Counted from the first letter of the stretch, positions 8,434 through 17,769 are shown. The stretch is DNA of 64,000 nt from DATAGF01 sp963819845 (GCA_963819845.1 CAWFXQ010000007.1:127565-191564), one strand, 5' to 3'. Notes: a model not told the origin generated them from the letters alone. Numbers and translations are program-made.

Positions 8434-8538
8434 GGCGCGTCCTCTCGTCGATGGGTCGCACAATCTCCCCGAACCGGGCCGGGCGGGTCAAGCCTCGTGC
8501 GGGAGGTGTTGACCGGGGGCCGCCGTAGGTTTCACGCC

Positions 8539-9804
8539 GTGACGCCGTTCCGGCTGCGACTGTGGGCGAACGGGAGCCTGTGGCTGGTGCCCGTCGTCTT
8601 CGGGCTCGCCGGGTTGGGCCTCGCGATCGGGCTCGTCGAGCTCGACGAGTTGACGCCCAGCTTCAGCGCGCTCGACTTCTCGGCGAACACAGCGACCCAG
8701 CTCCTGACGGCCACCGTCGGGGCCGCGGTCGCCTTCACCGGCTTCGCCTTCTCGGTGCTTCTGCTGGTGGTGCAGCTCGCGAGCTCGCAGCTGTCGCCAC
8801 GGGCGATGCGGGTGGCCTACCAGAGCTGGCTGGCCCGCATCTCGCTCGGGCTCTGGGTCGGGACCCTCACCTACACCCTGGTGCTGCTCGAGTCGGTGAC
8901 CGGGACTTTCGTCCCCCAGATCTCCATCGCGGTCGCGGGCGGGCTGGTGCTGGTGAGCGTCGTCACCTTCCTGCTGCTCGTCGGCAGGATCTCGCGCATC
9001 CTGCGCCCGGGCCCGATGTCCGAGCGCCTCCGCGACGAGGGCCTCCGCTCGATCGACCGGCTGCACCCGCTGCCGCACGGGGCGCCGGCCGCCGCGGGCG
9101 AGCCGCCGGCGCCCGCCGGCGCGCCCGCCTGGGTAGTGCGCCATGCCGGGGGCGGCGGCATCGTCCAGGCGATCGACGTTCGGGAGATCGTGCGTTGGGC
9201 CGCCGCCGCGGATGCCCTCGTGGTCTCCGCGGGCTTCGTCGGCGACTACGTCGCGCCGGGGGACGAGCTTCTGCACGGCCACGGCGGCGATCCGTCTGAC
9301 GCCGCCCGGCTGGGCCGCGCCCTCGCCGTCGGGGCGGAGCGGACGCTCGAGCAGGACCCGATGTACTCGGTGCGCATCCTCGTCAACATCGCCATCCGGG
9401 CCCTGTCCCCCGCCGTCAACGACCCCACGACGGCCGTCCAGGTGACCAAGCGCGTCGTCGGGCTGCTGCGCGTCCTCGGCGGGCGTGAGCTCGGCGACGC
9501 GATCCACCGGGACGCGGCGGGCCGCCCCCGCCTGGTCGTGCGGGCGCCGGGCTGGGACGGCTACGTCACCCTGGGCCTGGCCGAGATCATCCACTTCGGC
9601 GCCGGCTCGCCCCAGGTGGCCCGCGCGCTGCGCGCCGCCCTGGCCGAGCTGCGCGACGCCGTGCCGGCCGAGAGGCGCCCGGCCGTCGAGGCGCGCCTCA
9701 CCATGCTCGACGAGGCCGTCGCCGGGGCGTACCCGGGCCCGCTCGCACTGGCCGAGGCGATGGCCTCCGACCGCCAGGGATTCGGACCCGCGCACTCCGG
9801 CTGA
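8539..9804 (+). CDS. DUF2254-family membrane protein
   Basis: A 421-residue protein with a paired N-terminal helix and three further hydrophobic segments (about 17-37, 55-85, 100-125, 130-150), then a cytoplasmic domain containing ALSPAVNDPTTAVQV, the hallmark of DUF2254 proteins. The function of the family is unknown. GTG at 8539 has no Shine-Dalgarno, but TAGGTT (8526-8531) ends seven bases upstream, which fits leaderless initiation exactly there. The frame is open far upstream through antisense of the sulfatase, which is not coding. Confidence 0.85.
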   Translation: MTPFRLRLWANGSLWLVPVVFGLAGLGLAIGLVELDELTPSFSALDFSANTATQLLTATVGAAVAFTGFAFSVLLLVVQLASSQLSPRAMRVAYQSWLARISLGLWVGTLTYTLVLLESVTGTFVPQISIAVAGGLVLVSVVTFLLLVGRISRILRPGPMSERLRDEGLRSIDRLHPLPHGAPAAAGEPPAPAGAPAWVVRHAGGGGIVQAIDVREIVRWAAAADALVVSAGFVGDYVAPGDELLHGHGGDPSDAARLGRALAVGAERTLEQDPMYSVRILVNIAIRALSPAVNDPTTAVQVTKRVVGLLRVLGGRELGDAIHRDAAGRPRLVVRAPGWDGYVTLGLAEIIHFGAGSPQVARALRAALAELRDAVPAERRPAVEARLTMLDEAVAGAYPGPLALAEAMASDRQGFGPAHSG

Positions 9805-9853
9805 CCCGCCTGGACAGGACGTCCGGCCAGGATCGCGGGGCCCGCGCCGTGCG

Positions 9854-9859
9854 TAGAAT
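9854..9859 (+). promoter_or_regulatory. Candidate -10 hexamer TAGAAT for the isocitrate lyase gene
   Basis: TAGAAT sits 33 bases before the ATG, in the only intergenic stretch upstream. No convincing -35 element was seen. Confidence 0.35.
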
Positions 9860-9892
9860 GGCCCCCTCACACTGGCGACAGGGGGCGGGACG

Positions 9893-12145
9893 ATGGGTGC
9901 TTTCGAGGACGAGCTCGACGCGACCGCCGGCTGGATGGCCGGCGAGCGCTTCAGCGGGATCCGGCGGCTCTTCACGGCGCGCCAGGTCGTCGAGCAGCGC
10001 GGGGTCATCCCGACCGACCACACCGTGGCGCGGGTCGCCGCCGAGCGGTTCCACGCCCGGCTGAGGGAGCTGTTCGCGGACAAGAGGTCCATCACCACCT
10101 ACGGCCCGTACTCGCCCGGCCAGGCCGTGGCCATGAAGCGCAACGGCATCGAGGGCATCTACCTGGGCGGCTGGGCCACCTCGGCCAAGGGCTCCCGCGA
10201 CGAGGACCCCGGCCCCGACCTCGCCAGCTATCCCCTGAGCCAGGTCCCCGACGAGGCCGCCGGCCTGGTGCGGGCGCTGCTCACCGCCGACCGCAACCAG
10301 CGCTACCAGCGCGCCCGCATGACCGAGGAGGAGCGCGCCCAGACGCCCGAGGTCGACTTCAGCCCCTTCATCGTCGCCGACGCCGACACCGGCCACGGCG
10401 GCGACGCCCACGTCCGCAACCTGGTGCGCCGGTTCGTCGAGGTCGGCGTCCCGGGCTACCACATCGAGGACCAGAAGCCCGGCGCAAAGAAGTGCGGCCA
10501 CCAGGGCGGCAAGGTGCTCGTGCCCACCGACGAGCAGATCAAGCGCCTCAACGCCGCCCGGCTGCAGCTCGACATCATGGGCGTGCCGGGCATCATCGTG
10601 GCGCGCACCGACGCCGAGGCGGCCAACCTGCTCGACGGAGCGGGGGACGAGCGCGACCAGCCCTTCGTCCTCGGGGTCACCAACCGCTCGGTCCCGACCT
10701 ACAAGGCCGGCATCCTCGCGGCCATGCGCAGCCTGCACCGCGCCGGGGCGACCGAGATCAACGGCCACCTGCTCTACGCGCTCTCGGACGACGAGTACGC
10801 GGGCGCCGACGCGTGGCTCGAGCGCAGCGGCGTCGCCGAGGCGATCGACCAGGCCGCCCGCGAGCACCTGGCGGCCGGCGGGCCGACGAGCGAGCGGACC
10901 CTCGACGCCGTGCAGGACCGCTTCATCGAGGCCTGGCAGGCCGAGGCCGGCCCGAAGACCCTGGGCCAGGCGGTGGCCGAGGAGATGGCCTTCCGCGCCG
11001 ACGAGGGCGCCGAGCTGCCCCTGACGCTCGAGGAGTGGCTCGACTTCGCCGACACCGCCTCCTGGTACACGGCCCGGGCCAAGGCCAAGGAGATGGGCGT
11101 CAACGTCGTCTGGGAGCCCGACTGGGCCCGCAGCCCCGAGGGCTACCACCAGATCCAGGGCGGCATCCCCTACGCGATCGCCAAGTCGCTGGCCGCGGCG
11201 CCCTACGCCGACCTGCTCTGGATGGAGACCAAGACGGCCGACCTGGCCGATGCGCGCGAGTTCGCGGAGGCGATCCACGCCGTCTACCCCGACCAGATGC
11301 TCGCCTACAACCTGTCGCCGTCCTTCAACTGGGACACCACGGGGATGACCGACGACGAGATGCGCGCCTTCCCGGAGGAGCTGGGGAGGATGGGCTTCGT
11401 CTTCAACTTCATCACCTACGGCGGCCACCAGATCGACGGCCTCGCGGCCGAGGAGTTCACGACGGCCCTGCGCGAGGACGGGATGCTCGCCCTGGCCCGG
11501 CTGCAGCGCAAGTTCCGCCTGCTGGAGTCGCCCTACCGCACGCCCCAGACCCTGGTCGGCGGCCCGCGCGCCGACGCCGCGCTGGCCTCGGCGTCCGGCC
11601 AGACGGCCACGACCAAGGCGATGGGCGAGGGCTCGACCCAGAGCCAGCACCTGGTGCAGACCGAGGTGCCGCCGAAGGTGCTGGCCGGCTGGCTGGCCGA
11701 CTGGGCCGAGCACCACGAGGTCGACAAGACCCTCAAGGTGTCGCTGCGGCCGCACACCGCCGGATCGGAGCTGCTCGAGCTGAGCGTGCTCGACGACGAC
11801 GACGAGAAGCTGGCCAACATCGTCTTCGCCACCCTCCAGGACCGGCGCGGGCGCTCGATCCTGTCGGTGCGCGACCAGAACACCTTCGACCTCGCGCTGC
11901 GGCGCAAGCGGCTCATGACGCTGCTGCACCTGTTCCTCATCCACCGCTACAAGGCGCAGGCCATCCACTACCTCACGCCGACCGAGGACAACCACCGCGC
12001 CGCCGCGAGCATGCAGCGGCTGGGGATCTTCGAGAGCACCAACGAGGAGGTCGGCGAGATCATCGTCGCCGAGGTCAACGCCGAGGCCGTGGCCGCGCTC
12101 GTCAAGGAGGCCGGCGAGCGCGAGAAGCTGATTACGAAGGCCTAA
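9893..12145 (+). CDS. aceA: Isocitrate lyase, long form
   Basis: Cleaves isocitrate to glyoxylate and succinate in the glyoxylate shunt. At 750 residues it is of the long type found in mycobacteria and other bacteria rather than the ~430-residue form. The catalytic loop KKCGHQGGKVLVPT is near residues 202-215; upstream are the substrate block SITTYGPYSPGQAVAMKRNGIEGIYLGGW (split here: about 63-92) and the metal region FIVADADTGHGGDAHV. Later SWYTARAKAKEMGVN and NLSPSFNW are also typical. The C-terminal extension beyond about residue 560 is the long-form addition. Malate synthase is not in the window. ATG follows GGGGGCGGGA. Confidence 0.95.
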   Translation: MGAFEDELDATAGWMAGERFSGIRRLFTARQVVEQRGVIPTDHTVARVAAERFHARLRELFADKRSITTYGPYSPGQAVAMKRNGIEGIYLGGWATSAKGSRDEDPGPDLASYPLSQVPDEAAGLVRALLTADRNQRYQRARMTEEERAQTPEVDFSPFIVADADTGHGGDAHVRNLVRRFVEVGVPGYHIEDQKPGAKKCGHQGGKVLVPTDEQIKRLNAARLQLDIMGVPGIIVARTDAEAANLLDGAGDERDQPFVLGVTNRSVPTYKAGILAAMRSLHRAGATEINGHLLYALSDDEYAGADAWLERSGVAEAIDQAAREHLAAGGPTSERTLDAVQDRFIEAWQAEAGPKTLGQAVAEEMAFRADEGAELPLTLEEWLDFADTASWYTARAKAKEMGVNVVWEPDWARSPEGYHQIQGGIPYAIAKSLAAAPYADLLWMETKTADLADAREFAEAIHAVYPDQMLAYNLSPSFNWDTTGMTDDEMRAFPEELGRMGFVFNFITYGGHQIDGLAAEEFTTALREDGMLALARLQRKFRLLESPYRTPQTLVGGPRADAALASASGQTATTKAMGEGSTQSQHLVQTEVPPKVLAGWLADWAEHHEVDKTLKVSLRPHTAGSELLELSVLDDDDEKLANIVFATLQDRRGRSILSVRDQNTFDLALRRKRLMTLLHLFLIHRYKAQAIHYLTPTEDNHRAAASMQRLGIFESTNEEVGEIIVAEVNAEAVAALVKEAGEREKLITKA

Positions 12146-12254
12146 GTGCGAACACGCCCCCGGCTCCACGAGGGTGAAAAGGGTAGAGGCGGCCGTCCCC
12201 GCCGAAGGCGGTGCCGCCGCTGCCGGAGGCCCCGGCCAGGGGCCGGAGGCGCGC

Positions 12255-12280
12255 CTGGCCGCCCGCTAAGAGGCGGCCAG
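12255..12280. terminator. Hairpin between convergent genes, likely bidirectional terminator
   Basis: A perfect 9-bp stem, CTGGCCGCC at 12255-12263 with GGCGGCCAG at 12272-12280, closes an 8-base loop. It lies between the isocitrate lyase stop and the DksA-like stop. There is no U-tract on either side. The rest of the 150-bp gap is GC-rich with no ORF. Confidence 0.55.
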
Positions 12281-12297
12281 TCGCACTTGTCGCACGT

Positions 12298-12654
12298 CTA
12301 GAGCAAGCCTCGTTCGAACAGTCGCTGCTCCTCGGCCGTCCGCTCGGCGACCGGGATGCGCTCCAGCCGCCGGTCGGAGATCGGGTCGCCGCTCACGATG
12401 CTGATGCCGTAGGTGCCCTCGGCGAGGCGCTTCTCGGCGCGCTCCACGGCCGCGAGCTCGGCGCGCAGCTCCTCGATGCGGCCGAGGTCGCGCTCGCGGT
12501 CGGTGAGGTCGGCCGCCTGGTCGCCGTAGTCGTGGTCGTCGCTGAGGTCGCCCTCGCGGGTCGAGGGGTCGAACTCGGCGTCGAGACGGCGCAGATGGTC
12601 CTCGATGCGCCGCCTCTCGGCGTCGAGCAGCTCCCGTGCGCGGGCCGGGTCCAC
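12298..12654 (-). CDS. TraR/DksA-family protein lacking zinc-finger cysteines
   Basis: A 118-residue protein with the long antiparallel coiled-coil pattern of DksA/TraR proteins (about 5-75), including the acidic stretch DHDYGDQAADLTDRERD, followed by AEKRLAEGTYGIS, the classic lead-in to the C4 zinc finger. Where the family normally has CxxC the sequence continues IVSGDPISDRRLERIP, so the cysteines are absent. Zinc-less DksA-like proteins are common in actinobacteria. The inferred role is binding in the RNA polymerase secondary channel. The start is GTG at 12654, immediately after the membrane protein gene stop, suggesting coexpression. Confidence 0.82.
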   Translation of the reverse strand: MDPARARELLDAERRRIEDHLRRLDAEFDPSTREGDLSDDHDYGDQAADLTDRERDLGRIEELRAELAAVERAEKRLAEGTYGISIVSGDPISDRRLERIPVAERTAEEQRLFERGLL

Positions 12655-12655
12655 G

Positions 12656-13084
12656 TCAGCGCTGCGCGCGGCTCTCGAAGAACGCCTGGCTGCGCTCGCT
12701 GCCGAAGATCACCCACAGGATGAACAGCGCGACGATGATCGCCCAGAGGCCGTCCCAGCGCCCGACGCCGGAGTGGGCGAACAGGACGTAGATCCCGCCG
12801 CCGATGTGGAAGAGCTCCACGACCGCGAGGACGAGGCGGGCCAGGTTCGACCCGTTCAGCAGCCCGATGGCCACGATGAGCGTGATCGCGCCGAGGATGA
12901 GGGCGTAGATGCCGCCGGCCAGGAGGGCGTCGCTGGACTCGTCCAGGTGATCGCGGAGGTCGCCATCGTTGCGCTCGGCGATGAGCGCGATGCCCGCGAT
13001 GAGCGTGAGGACACCCTGGATGATCCCCAGCACCCCGATCAAGGTCAGGTACCACGGGCGTACCGGGGCGGTTGCGGTGCTCAT
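12656..13084 (-). CDS. Four-helix small membrane protein
   Basis: A 142-residue protein with four hydrophobic helices (about 12-34, 57-77, 84-106, 112-130) and a short basic C-terminus. ATG is preceded by AAGGAG. It resembles the broad group of actinobacterial DUF7144-like tetraspan proteins, such as the one encoded at 15951-16372, but with no shared motif I can name. It sits just upstream of the DksA-like gene on the same strand. Function unknown. Confidence 0.75.
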   Translation of the reverse strand: MSTATAPVRPWYLTLIGVLGIIQGVLTLIAGIALIAERNDGDLRDHLDESSDALLAGGIYALILGAITLIVAIGLLNGSNLARLVLAVVELFHIGGGIYVLFAHSGVGRWDGLWAIIVALFILWVIFGSERSQAFFESRAQR

Positions 13085-13235
13085 GGCGGCTCCTTCGCCG
13101 GCGGATTCGGAATCCGAGACCCGGCGATACTAGTGGGCGCGTCCCGGAACGGGGAACAGGGTGCCCGCGTCCTGCCCCAGGACGCCCTCAACGGGGCCGA
13201 CATCCGCAACAAGAGCATCGCCGGCCGGGACGGCG

Positions 13236-15057
13236 CTACGTCGTCCCGGCCGGCGCCCTCACGGCCTTCACGATCGCCCTGGCGTAGACCTTGGCCCCCT
13301 CGGTGCTCATGTGCGCGCCATCGACCAGCAGGTCGGGCCGCCGCCCGGTGATGCCCGCCCAGTCGACCAGCACCACGTTGTGCCAGTGGCGGTCGGCGTA
13401 GTCGAGGGCCTCGTTCACCGAGGTCTCCCACTGCAGCGGCACGCGGACGTTCACGAGGACCACCCGGGGGACCTTCTTCAGGCTGTCCAGCAGGTTCTTG
13501 AGGTCCTCGAACTGGATGTAGCCGTTGTTGCCCAGGTGGACCACGATGGTCTTGGGCCGGTACTTCGCCCGGCCGCGCAGCACGGCGTCGGCCCCCACCA
13601 CGAACTGCCGCGAGACGGTGGCGTCGACCACGCCGCGTCGGCCGAGGGCCGGGCGCAGCGCCCCCGAGGCGCCGAGCATCACCGAGTCGCCCACGGCGAG
13701 GACCGGCTCGTACTGGGCGGCCCGCTTGCGCGACGCGGCGAGGCTGCCGCCCTGCCGCGGGGGGTCGGCGGGCGGGCCGAGCGCGGTGGCCTGCTGGGAG
13801 CCGGACGCCGTCGCCGTGAGGCCGGGGATGACGGGGTTCTCGCGCGGCAGCAGGGCGACAGCGAGCGCCACGGCGACCAGCGCGACCGCGCAGGTGGAGG
13901 CCGCCGCCACGCGCGCGCGGCGGGGGAAGCCCGCCGTGTCGCGGCGGAGTCCGTCTCGCAGGGCCTTGAGGCCGCCGCGCCGGATGGGCGTCTCGACGTA
14001 GGTGTACGACAGCGCCGCGGCGCCGATGGTGAGGGCGATCTGGAGCGCCGCCAGGGGCACCCCGTCGAGCGGGATGTCCTGCTCGGGCCGCGTGAGCATG
14101 ATGATCGGCCAGTGCCAGAGGTAGATCCCGTAGCTGCGCAGCCCCAGCCACACCATCGGGGCGACCCCGAAGGCCTTGCCCATCAGCGAGGAGGGGTGGG
14201 CGACCACGGCCACCACCACGGCCGTCGCCAGGGCCACCCAGAGGAACCCGCCCCGGTAGAGGGCCGCGTCCAGCTCGCCGAGGTTGGTGAGGGCGAGGCA
14301 CAGCACGGCCAGGGCGGCGAGGCCAGTCGTCTCGAGCACGATCCGGGGGCGGCGCTCGGTCAGCGGGCGCAGCCGGCTCGCCGGCCACAGGAACGCCAGC
14401 GCCACGCCCGCGAGCAGGCACACGGCCCGGGTGTCGGTGCCGTAGTAGATCCGCGACGGGTCGGTGAAGGGCTCGTAGAGCGCCCACGCCAGGATCGTCG
14501 ACCCGGCGATGCCCGCCAGCACCCCGACGAGCAGGCGGCGGCGCCCGAACCAGGCGATGCCGGCGGCCATGATCGGCGGCCACAGCAGGTAGAACTGCTC
14601 CTCCACGGCGAGCGACCACAGGTGCAGGAAGACCGACGGGCGCCCGAACTGGTCGAAGTAGGGCTGGTCGGCGAAGACGAAGTACCAGTTGGCGACGTAG
14701 CCGAGCGACGCCAGCGTCGCCCCGCGCAGGCGTGCGACCTCGCCGGGGTGGAGGATCACCATGACGGCCAGGACGACGGCCATCATCACGAACAGCGCCG
14801 GCAGCAGCCGCCGGGCGCGGCGGATCCAGAAGCGCACGATGTCGATGGTCCCCGTCGCGCGCCGCTCGGCCAGCAGCAGCGACGTGATCAGGTAGCCGCT
14901 GATCACCAGGAAGACGTCGACCCCGAGGAAGCCCCCGGGCAGCCAGGCCGCCCCGATGTGGTAGGTCACGACGGCGGCGACGGCGAGGGCCCGGAGGCCG
15001 TTGAACCCCCGGCATGTACGGCAGGCGGGGAGCCCCCGAGGCCCGGGACCCGCTCAC
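13236..15057 (-). CDS. Acyltransferase 3 / SGNH-hydrolase fusion (OafA-like), frame-disrupted near 15006
   Basis: A cell-surface O-acyltransferase with an N-terminal ten-helix acyltransferase-3 domain (FLGVDVFLVISGYLITSLLL, then LWSLAVEEQFYLLWPP and RSYGIYLWHWPIIM) and a C-terminal periplasmic SGNH domain (VLAVGDSVMLGASGAL, HLGNNGYI, DGAHMSTEGAKVYA). The continuous frame begins only at a GTG at 14969, inside the first helix. The missing N-terminus, ending PYMPG, is present in the other frame from GTG 15057, and GFNGLRALAV follows in the main frame. The break coincides with a five-base G run (15006-15010 as C on the plus strand); four G would restore a protein of about 606 residues. This is probably a sequencing indel, or otherwise a genuine slippage mutation. 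Confidence 0.88.
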
Positions 15058-15187
15058 GTCGGAGCCGTCCGGGGGACCCGGGGGTTGCGTGCCGCGCCTC
15101 TCACTCGATGGACGTCCCTCGGCCGATGCGTCGGGTGCGGTCGCGCCCAACGCTATCGCGGGTTCGCCGGTGCCGCGATCCCTCCTG

Positions 15188-15841
15188 CTACGCCCGGGTG
15201 TTGCCCCAGGTCTCGTCGTTCACGAGCTGCTTCCAGGTGCGGAAGTTGCGCTTCAGGGCCGGGGCCAGCCCCTCCGGCCACGCCTCCGGGTAGCCCAGCG
15301 GGCTCACGATGATCGGGTCGATCTCGGAGGGGAGGCCGACGATCTCGCGCAGGCGGTCCTTCTCCCAGCGCTGGAAGGCCGTCGTGGGGACGGTCCCCAG
15401 GCCCTCGGCGCGGGCCGCCAGCATGAGGTTCTCGAAGGCGAACGCCACCGAGATGACGTCGTCGAGGAAGCCGCCCTCCTCCATCTCGGCCGGGTAGCCG
15501 CGGGGAACCAGCAGGCCCAGGATCCACACCGGCGCCACGCGATAGGTGCCCATCACCTGCTCCGCGTAGCCGCGGGCCCACTCCGCGTGCTCCTCGTCGG
15601 TGGCGTCCTTCTGGGGCCGCATGATCCCGAAGTACCGCGCGCCGCCCGCGATGACGAGGTCGGCGATCTGGCGCCGGCGCTCGGGCTCGCGCGCCACGAG
15701 GATCCCCCAGGCCTGCTGCCCGCCGCCGCTCGGCGCCCGCAGCGACAGGCGCAGCAGGCCGTCGAGCACCGCGTCGTCGACCGGGCGGTCGGTGTAGGTG
15801 CGCACCGCGCGGCGCTTGCGGATGGCTTCGGCGACGTCCAT
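15188..15841 (-). CDS. Nitroreductase-family flavoprotein
   Basis: A 217-residue NAD(P)H-dependent FMN enzyme. The N-terminus MDVAEAIRKRRAVRTYTDRPV and LRAPSGGGQQAWGILV (about 37-52) are the FMN-binding hallmarks; FAFENLMLAARAEGLGTVPTT near residue 150 is the second. The start at 15841 is selected because the family begins with this motif and GGGGGACC lies just upstream; the frame is open further 5' without support. The physiological substrate is unknown. It is transcribed divergently from the DUF7144 gene. Confidence 0.9.
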   Translation of the reverse strand: MDVAEAIRKRRAVRTYTDRPVDDAVLDGLLRLSLRAPSGGGQQAWGILVAREPERRRQIADLVIAGGARYFGIMRPQKDATDEEHAEWARGYAEQVMGTYRVAPVWILGLLVPRGYPAEMEEGGFLDDVISVAFAFENLMLAARAEGLGTVPTTAFQRWEKDRLREIVGLPSEIDPIIVSPLGYPEAWPEGLAPALKRNFRTWKQLVNDETWGNTRA

Positions 15842-15950
15842 CGGGCGGTCCCCCTGTGCTCGGTTCCGGGCCGCCGGATCCTGCCAGAGCGGCGGTACGA
15901 TCGCGCCGCGCGAGGGGAGGCGCGCACCCATCCCTCACCGAGGAGCGCGA

Positions 15951-16372
15951 ATGGCCACCCAACAGATCGACCCCACGCCCGCCGGGCCCGAGTCGGGCTG
16001 GGCGATCGGGGGGATCGTCTTCGCCGCGACTGATGATGATCCTGATCGGCGTCTTCCAGATCATCGCCGGGCTCGTCGCGATCATCGACGACGACTTCTA
16101 CGTCGTGGGGCCCAATTACACCTTCGACCTGGACGTCACGGCCTGGGGCTGGATCCACCTCATCATCGGCATCGTCGTGCTGCTGGGCGGCTTCGCCCTG
16201 CTGCAGCGCAAGCTCTGGGCCGCGGCGCTCGGAATCGGCCTCGCGATGCTGAGCGCGATCCGCGAACTTCTTCTTCGTCCCCTACTACCCGTTCTGGTCG
16301 ATCCTGATGATCGCCATCGCGGTGTTCGTGATCTGGTCGATCACACGGCCGGGCGCGATCGCCGAGGCCTGA
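15951..16372 (+). CDS. DUF7144-family tetraspan membrane protein, two apparent frameshifts
   Basis: The intact product would be about 140 residues. The start ATGGCC at 15951 gives a hydrophilic leader and GGIVFAAT; translation then has to move to another frame near 16030 to read LMMILIGVFQIIAGLVAII and the hallmark WGWIHLIIGIVVLLGG; it must move again near 16262 to read NFFFVPYYPFWSILMIAIAVFVIWSI, the family's conserved last helix, ending at 16372. Both moves are of the same type (one base added or two lost). Four helices are predicted. Two breaks in 420 bp suggest poor base accuracy here, or a young pseudogene. Confidence 0.75.
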
Positions 16373-16386
16373 AGCGGCCGGCGGAT

Positions 16387-16414
16387 CCGGGAGGCGCCGA
16401 GGGGCGCCTCCCGG
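16387..16414. terminator. Strong bidirectional hairpin between convergent genes
   Basis: A perfect 12-bp inverted repeat, CCGGGAGGCGCC at 16387-16398 and GGCGCCTCCCGG at 16403-16414, with a GAGG loop, lies between the DUF7144 stop and the SHOCT gene stop. No T-run follows on either strand. Confidence 0.7.
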
Positions 16415-16423
16415 GCCGCGGGA

Positions 16424-16831
16424 TCAGCCGAGCGCCTTCTTCTTGATGGCGTCGAACTCCTCTTGGGAGATCGTGCCATCGTCCAAGAGCTTCTTGGCGT
16501 TCGCGATCTCCGCCGTCGCCCCGCCGCCGGCGGTCTCGCGCACGTAGTCGTCGAACTCCTGCTGGGCCTGGACCTGCTGCTGGGCCGACCGCTGCGCCAT
16601 GCCGCTGCCGCGCACGATCAGGTAGATGAAGAGGCCGAGGAAGGGCAGGATGATGATGAAGAGCAGCCAGCCGGCTTTCCCCCAGCCGCTGAGCTCGTGA
16701 TCGCGGAACAGGTCGAACACGACCTGGAACAGGATCACGAAGAAGGTGATCGCGAAGAAGATGATCAACAGCGACCACAGGAACTCGCCGAAGCTGATGT
16801 CCAGGGTCAGGTTGCCGAGCACGGTTCCCAT
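16424..16831 (-). CDS. PLD-nuclease-N-like membrane protein with C-terminal SHOCT domain
   Basis: A 135-residue protein. Two hydrophobic helices (about 15-40 and 52-72) are followed by LPFLGLFIYLIVRG, the pattern of the PLDc_N transmembrane module. A Gln-rich linker leads to a SHOCT helix pair, IANAKKLLDDGTISQEEFDAIKKKAL (about 110-134). Such proteins are common in actinobacteria, and the SHOCT module is proposed to mediate oligomerisation. No catalytic domain is present. It stands alone between a terminator hairpin and a small intergenic region. Confidence 0.85.
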   Translation of the reverse strand: MGTVLGNLTLDISFGEFLWSLLIIFFAITFFVILFQVVFDLFRDHELSGWGKAGWLLFIIILPFLGLFIYLIVRGSGMAQRSAQQQVQAQQEFDDYVRETAGGGATAEIANAKKLLDDGTISQEEFDAIKKKALG

Positions 16832-16953
16832 ACAGCCACCTCTATTGGTCCGGTTGAACGGGCAGCCGCAGGCTACTCGTCGGTCCCACCCTGGCGATAG
16901 AGGGCGACCGCGTCATATGGTCTGCGGGCCCACTCCCAGCGTGAGGAGCCCCG

Positions 16954-17070
16954 GTGCGTCGTGCCCTTCCCCTGGCGGCCGCCCCCGACACGCAGGCCCG
17001 GTTCGACAGCGCGAAGGCCTCGCTGCGGACCGCCTTCGACCAGAGCCTGGCGCCGATCGACTGCTCGTAG
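16954..17070 (+). CDS. Possible 38-residue ORF, doubtful
   Basis: GTG at 16954 follows GAGGAG at a good distance and opens a short ORF ending in TAG at 17070. The peptide is amphipathic with one Cys near the end and no membrane segment. It occupies most of the 250-bp gap between the SHOCT and GAP-family genes. I do not recognise it; it may be a remnant or chance. Confidence 0.25.
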   Translation: MRRALPLAAAPDTQARFDSAKASLRTAFDQSLAPIDCS

Positions 17071-17084
17071 CGGCGGATCTCGGG

Positions 17085-17762
17085 CTACGCGGCGAAGCCC
17101 GAGATCGCGTCACCGATGAGCTTGGCGCCGATGACGAGCGCGAGCACGGTCATGATCGTCGCGTTGTTGCGGGCCATCCAGTCCTTCAGCTCGTCGAGGA
17201 TGGCGCGCGAGCGGTCCCCGAGGGCGAGGTAGAGGACGAGCGGGACCGCCGCCCCCAGCGTGCCGACGGCCACGAAGACGGCCAGCGCCCCCGCCTCCTG
17301 GCCGGCCGACAGGCCGGCCTGGGCGATCGTCGCCGCCCCCGCCACGGCGAGCACGAGGTTCTTGGGGTTGGCCGCCGTCAGCAGCAGGCCGGCGCCCGCC
17401 GCCTTGGGCGGCGCGACGGCGTCGAGCGACCGCATCCACGCGGGCAGCTCGGCCGGCTCGCCGGGGCGGGGGCGCTCGAGCCACGCCCGGACGCCGAAGG
17501 CGAGCAGCAGGAGGCCGAGGGCGAGCTTGAGCCCGCTCACCCAGTGGGCCGGGCCGCCCGAGTCGGCTGTGGCGTCGTCCCCGATCAGGGCGAGCACGAC
17601 GACCCCCACGACCGCCAGGCCGACGACCCAGGCGGCGACGAAGGCCGACCCGTTGGCCCGGGCGCGGGGCGTCGCGAGCATGAGGACGATGCCGACGATC
17701 GCGAACGGGCTGAGGGCGATGCCGATGGCGAACGGCAGGGCCTGGCCGATGGCGTCGCCCAC
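17085..17762 (-). CDS. GAP-family (Sap-like) membrane protein
   Basis: A 225-residue protein with six hydrophobic helices. FAIGIALSPFAIVGIVLML and LLTAANPKNLVLAVAGA are the two repeated helix-break motifs (Pro in the membrane) of the GAP/Sap family, related in layout to LysE exporters and associated in mycobacteria with glycolipid export. GTG at 17762 is chosen because TAGGTT (plus-strand AACCTA 17770-17775) ends seven bases upstream, indicating a leaderless start. Its substrate is unknown. It is divergent from the formylglycine-generating enzyme gene. Confidence 0.82.
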   Translation of the reverse strand: MGDAIGQALPFAIGIALSPFAIVGIVLMLATPRARANGSAFVAAWVVGLAVVGVVVLALIGDDATADSGGPAHWVSGLKLALGLLLLAFGVRAWLERPRPGEPAELPAWMRSLDAVAPPKAAGAGLLLTAANPKNLVLAVAGAATIAQAGLSAGQEAGALAVFVAVGTLGAAVPLVLYLALGDRSRAILDELKDWMARNNATIMTVLALVIGAKLIGDAISGFAA

Positions 17763-17769
17763 GCCGGCG

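Noticed and set aside
5593..8538. A very long plus-strand open frame upstream of the DUF2254 protein
   Set aside because: It is antisense of the membrane protein and sulfatase genes, with low-complexity Arg/His/Val-rich translation typical of a GC-rich shadow frame; only the part from 8539 has protein-like content.
10492..12177. Long overlapping plus-strand frame inside the isocitrate lyase gene
   Set aside because: Arg/Gly/Pro-rich translation with no motif; the isocitrate lyase frame explains the region.
13161..15293. Long plus-strand frame opposite the acyltransferase
   Set aside because: Shadow of the minus-strand gene; no domain, and composition is of the antisense type.
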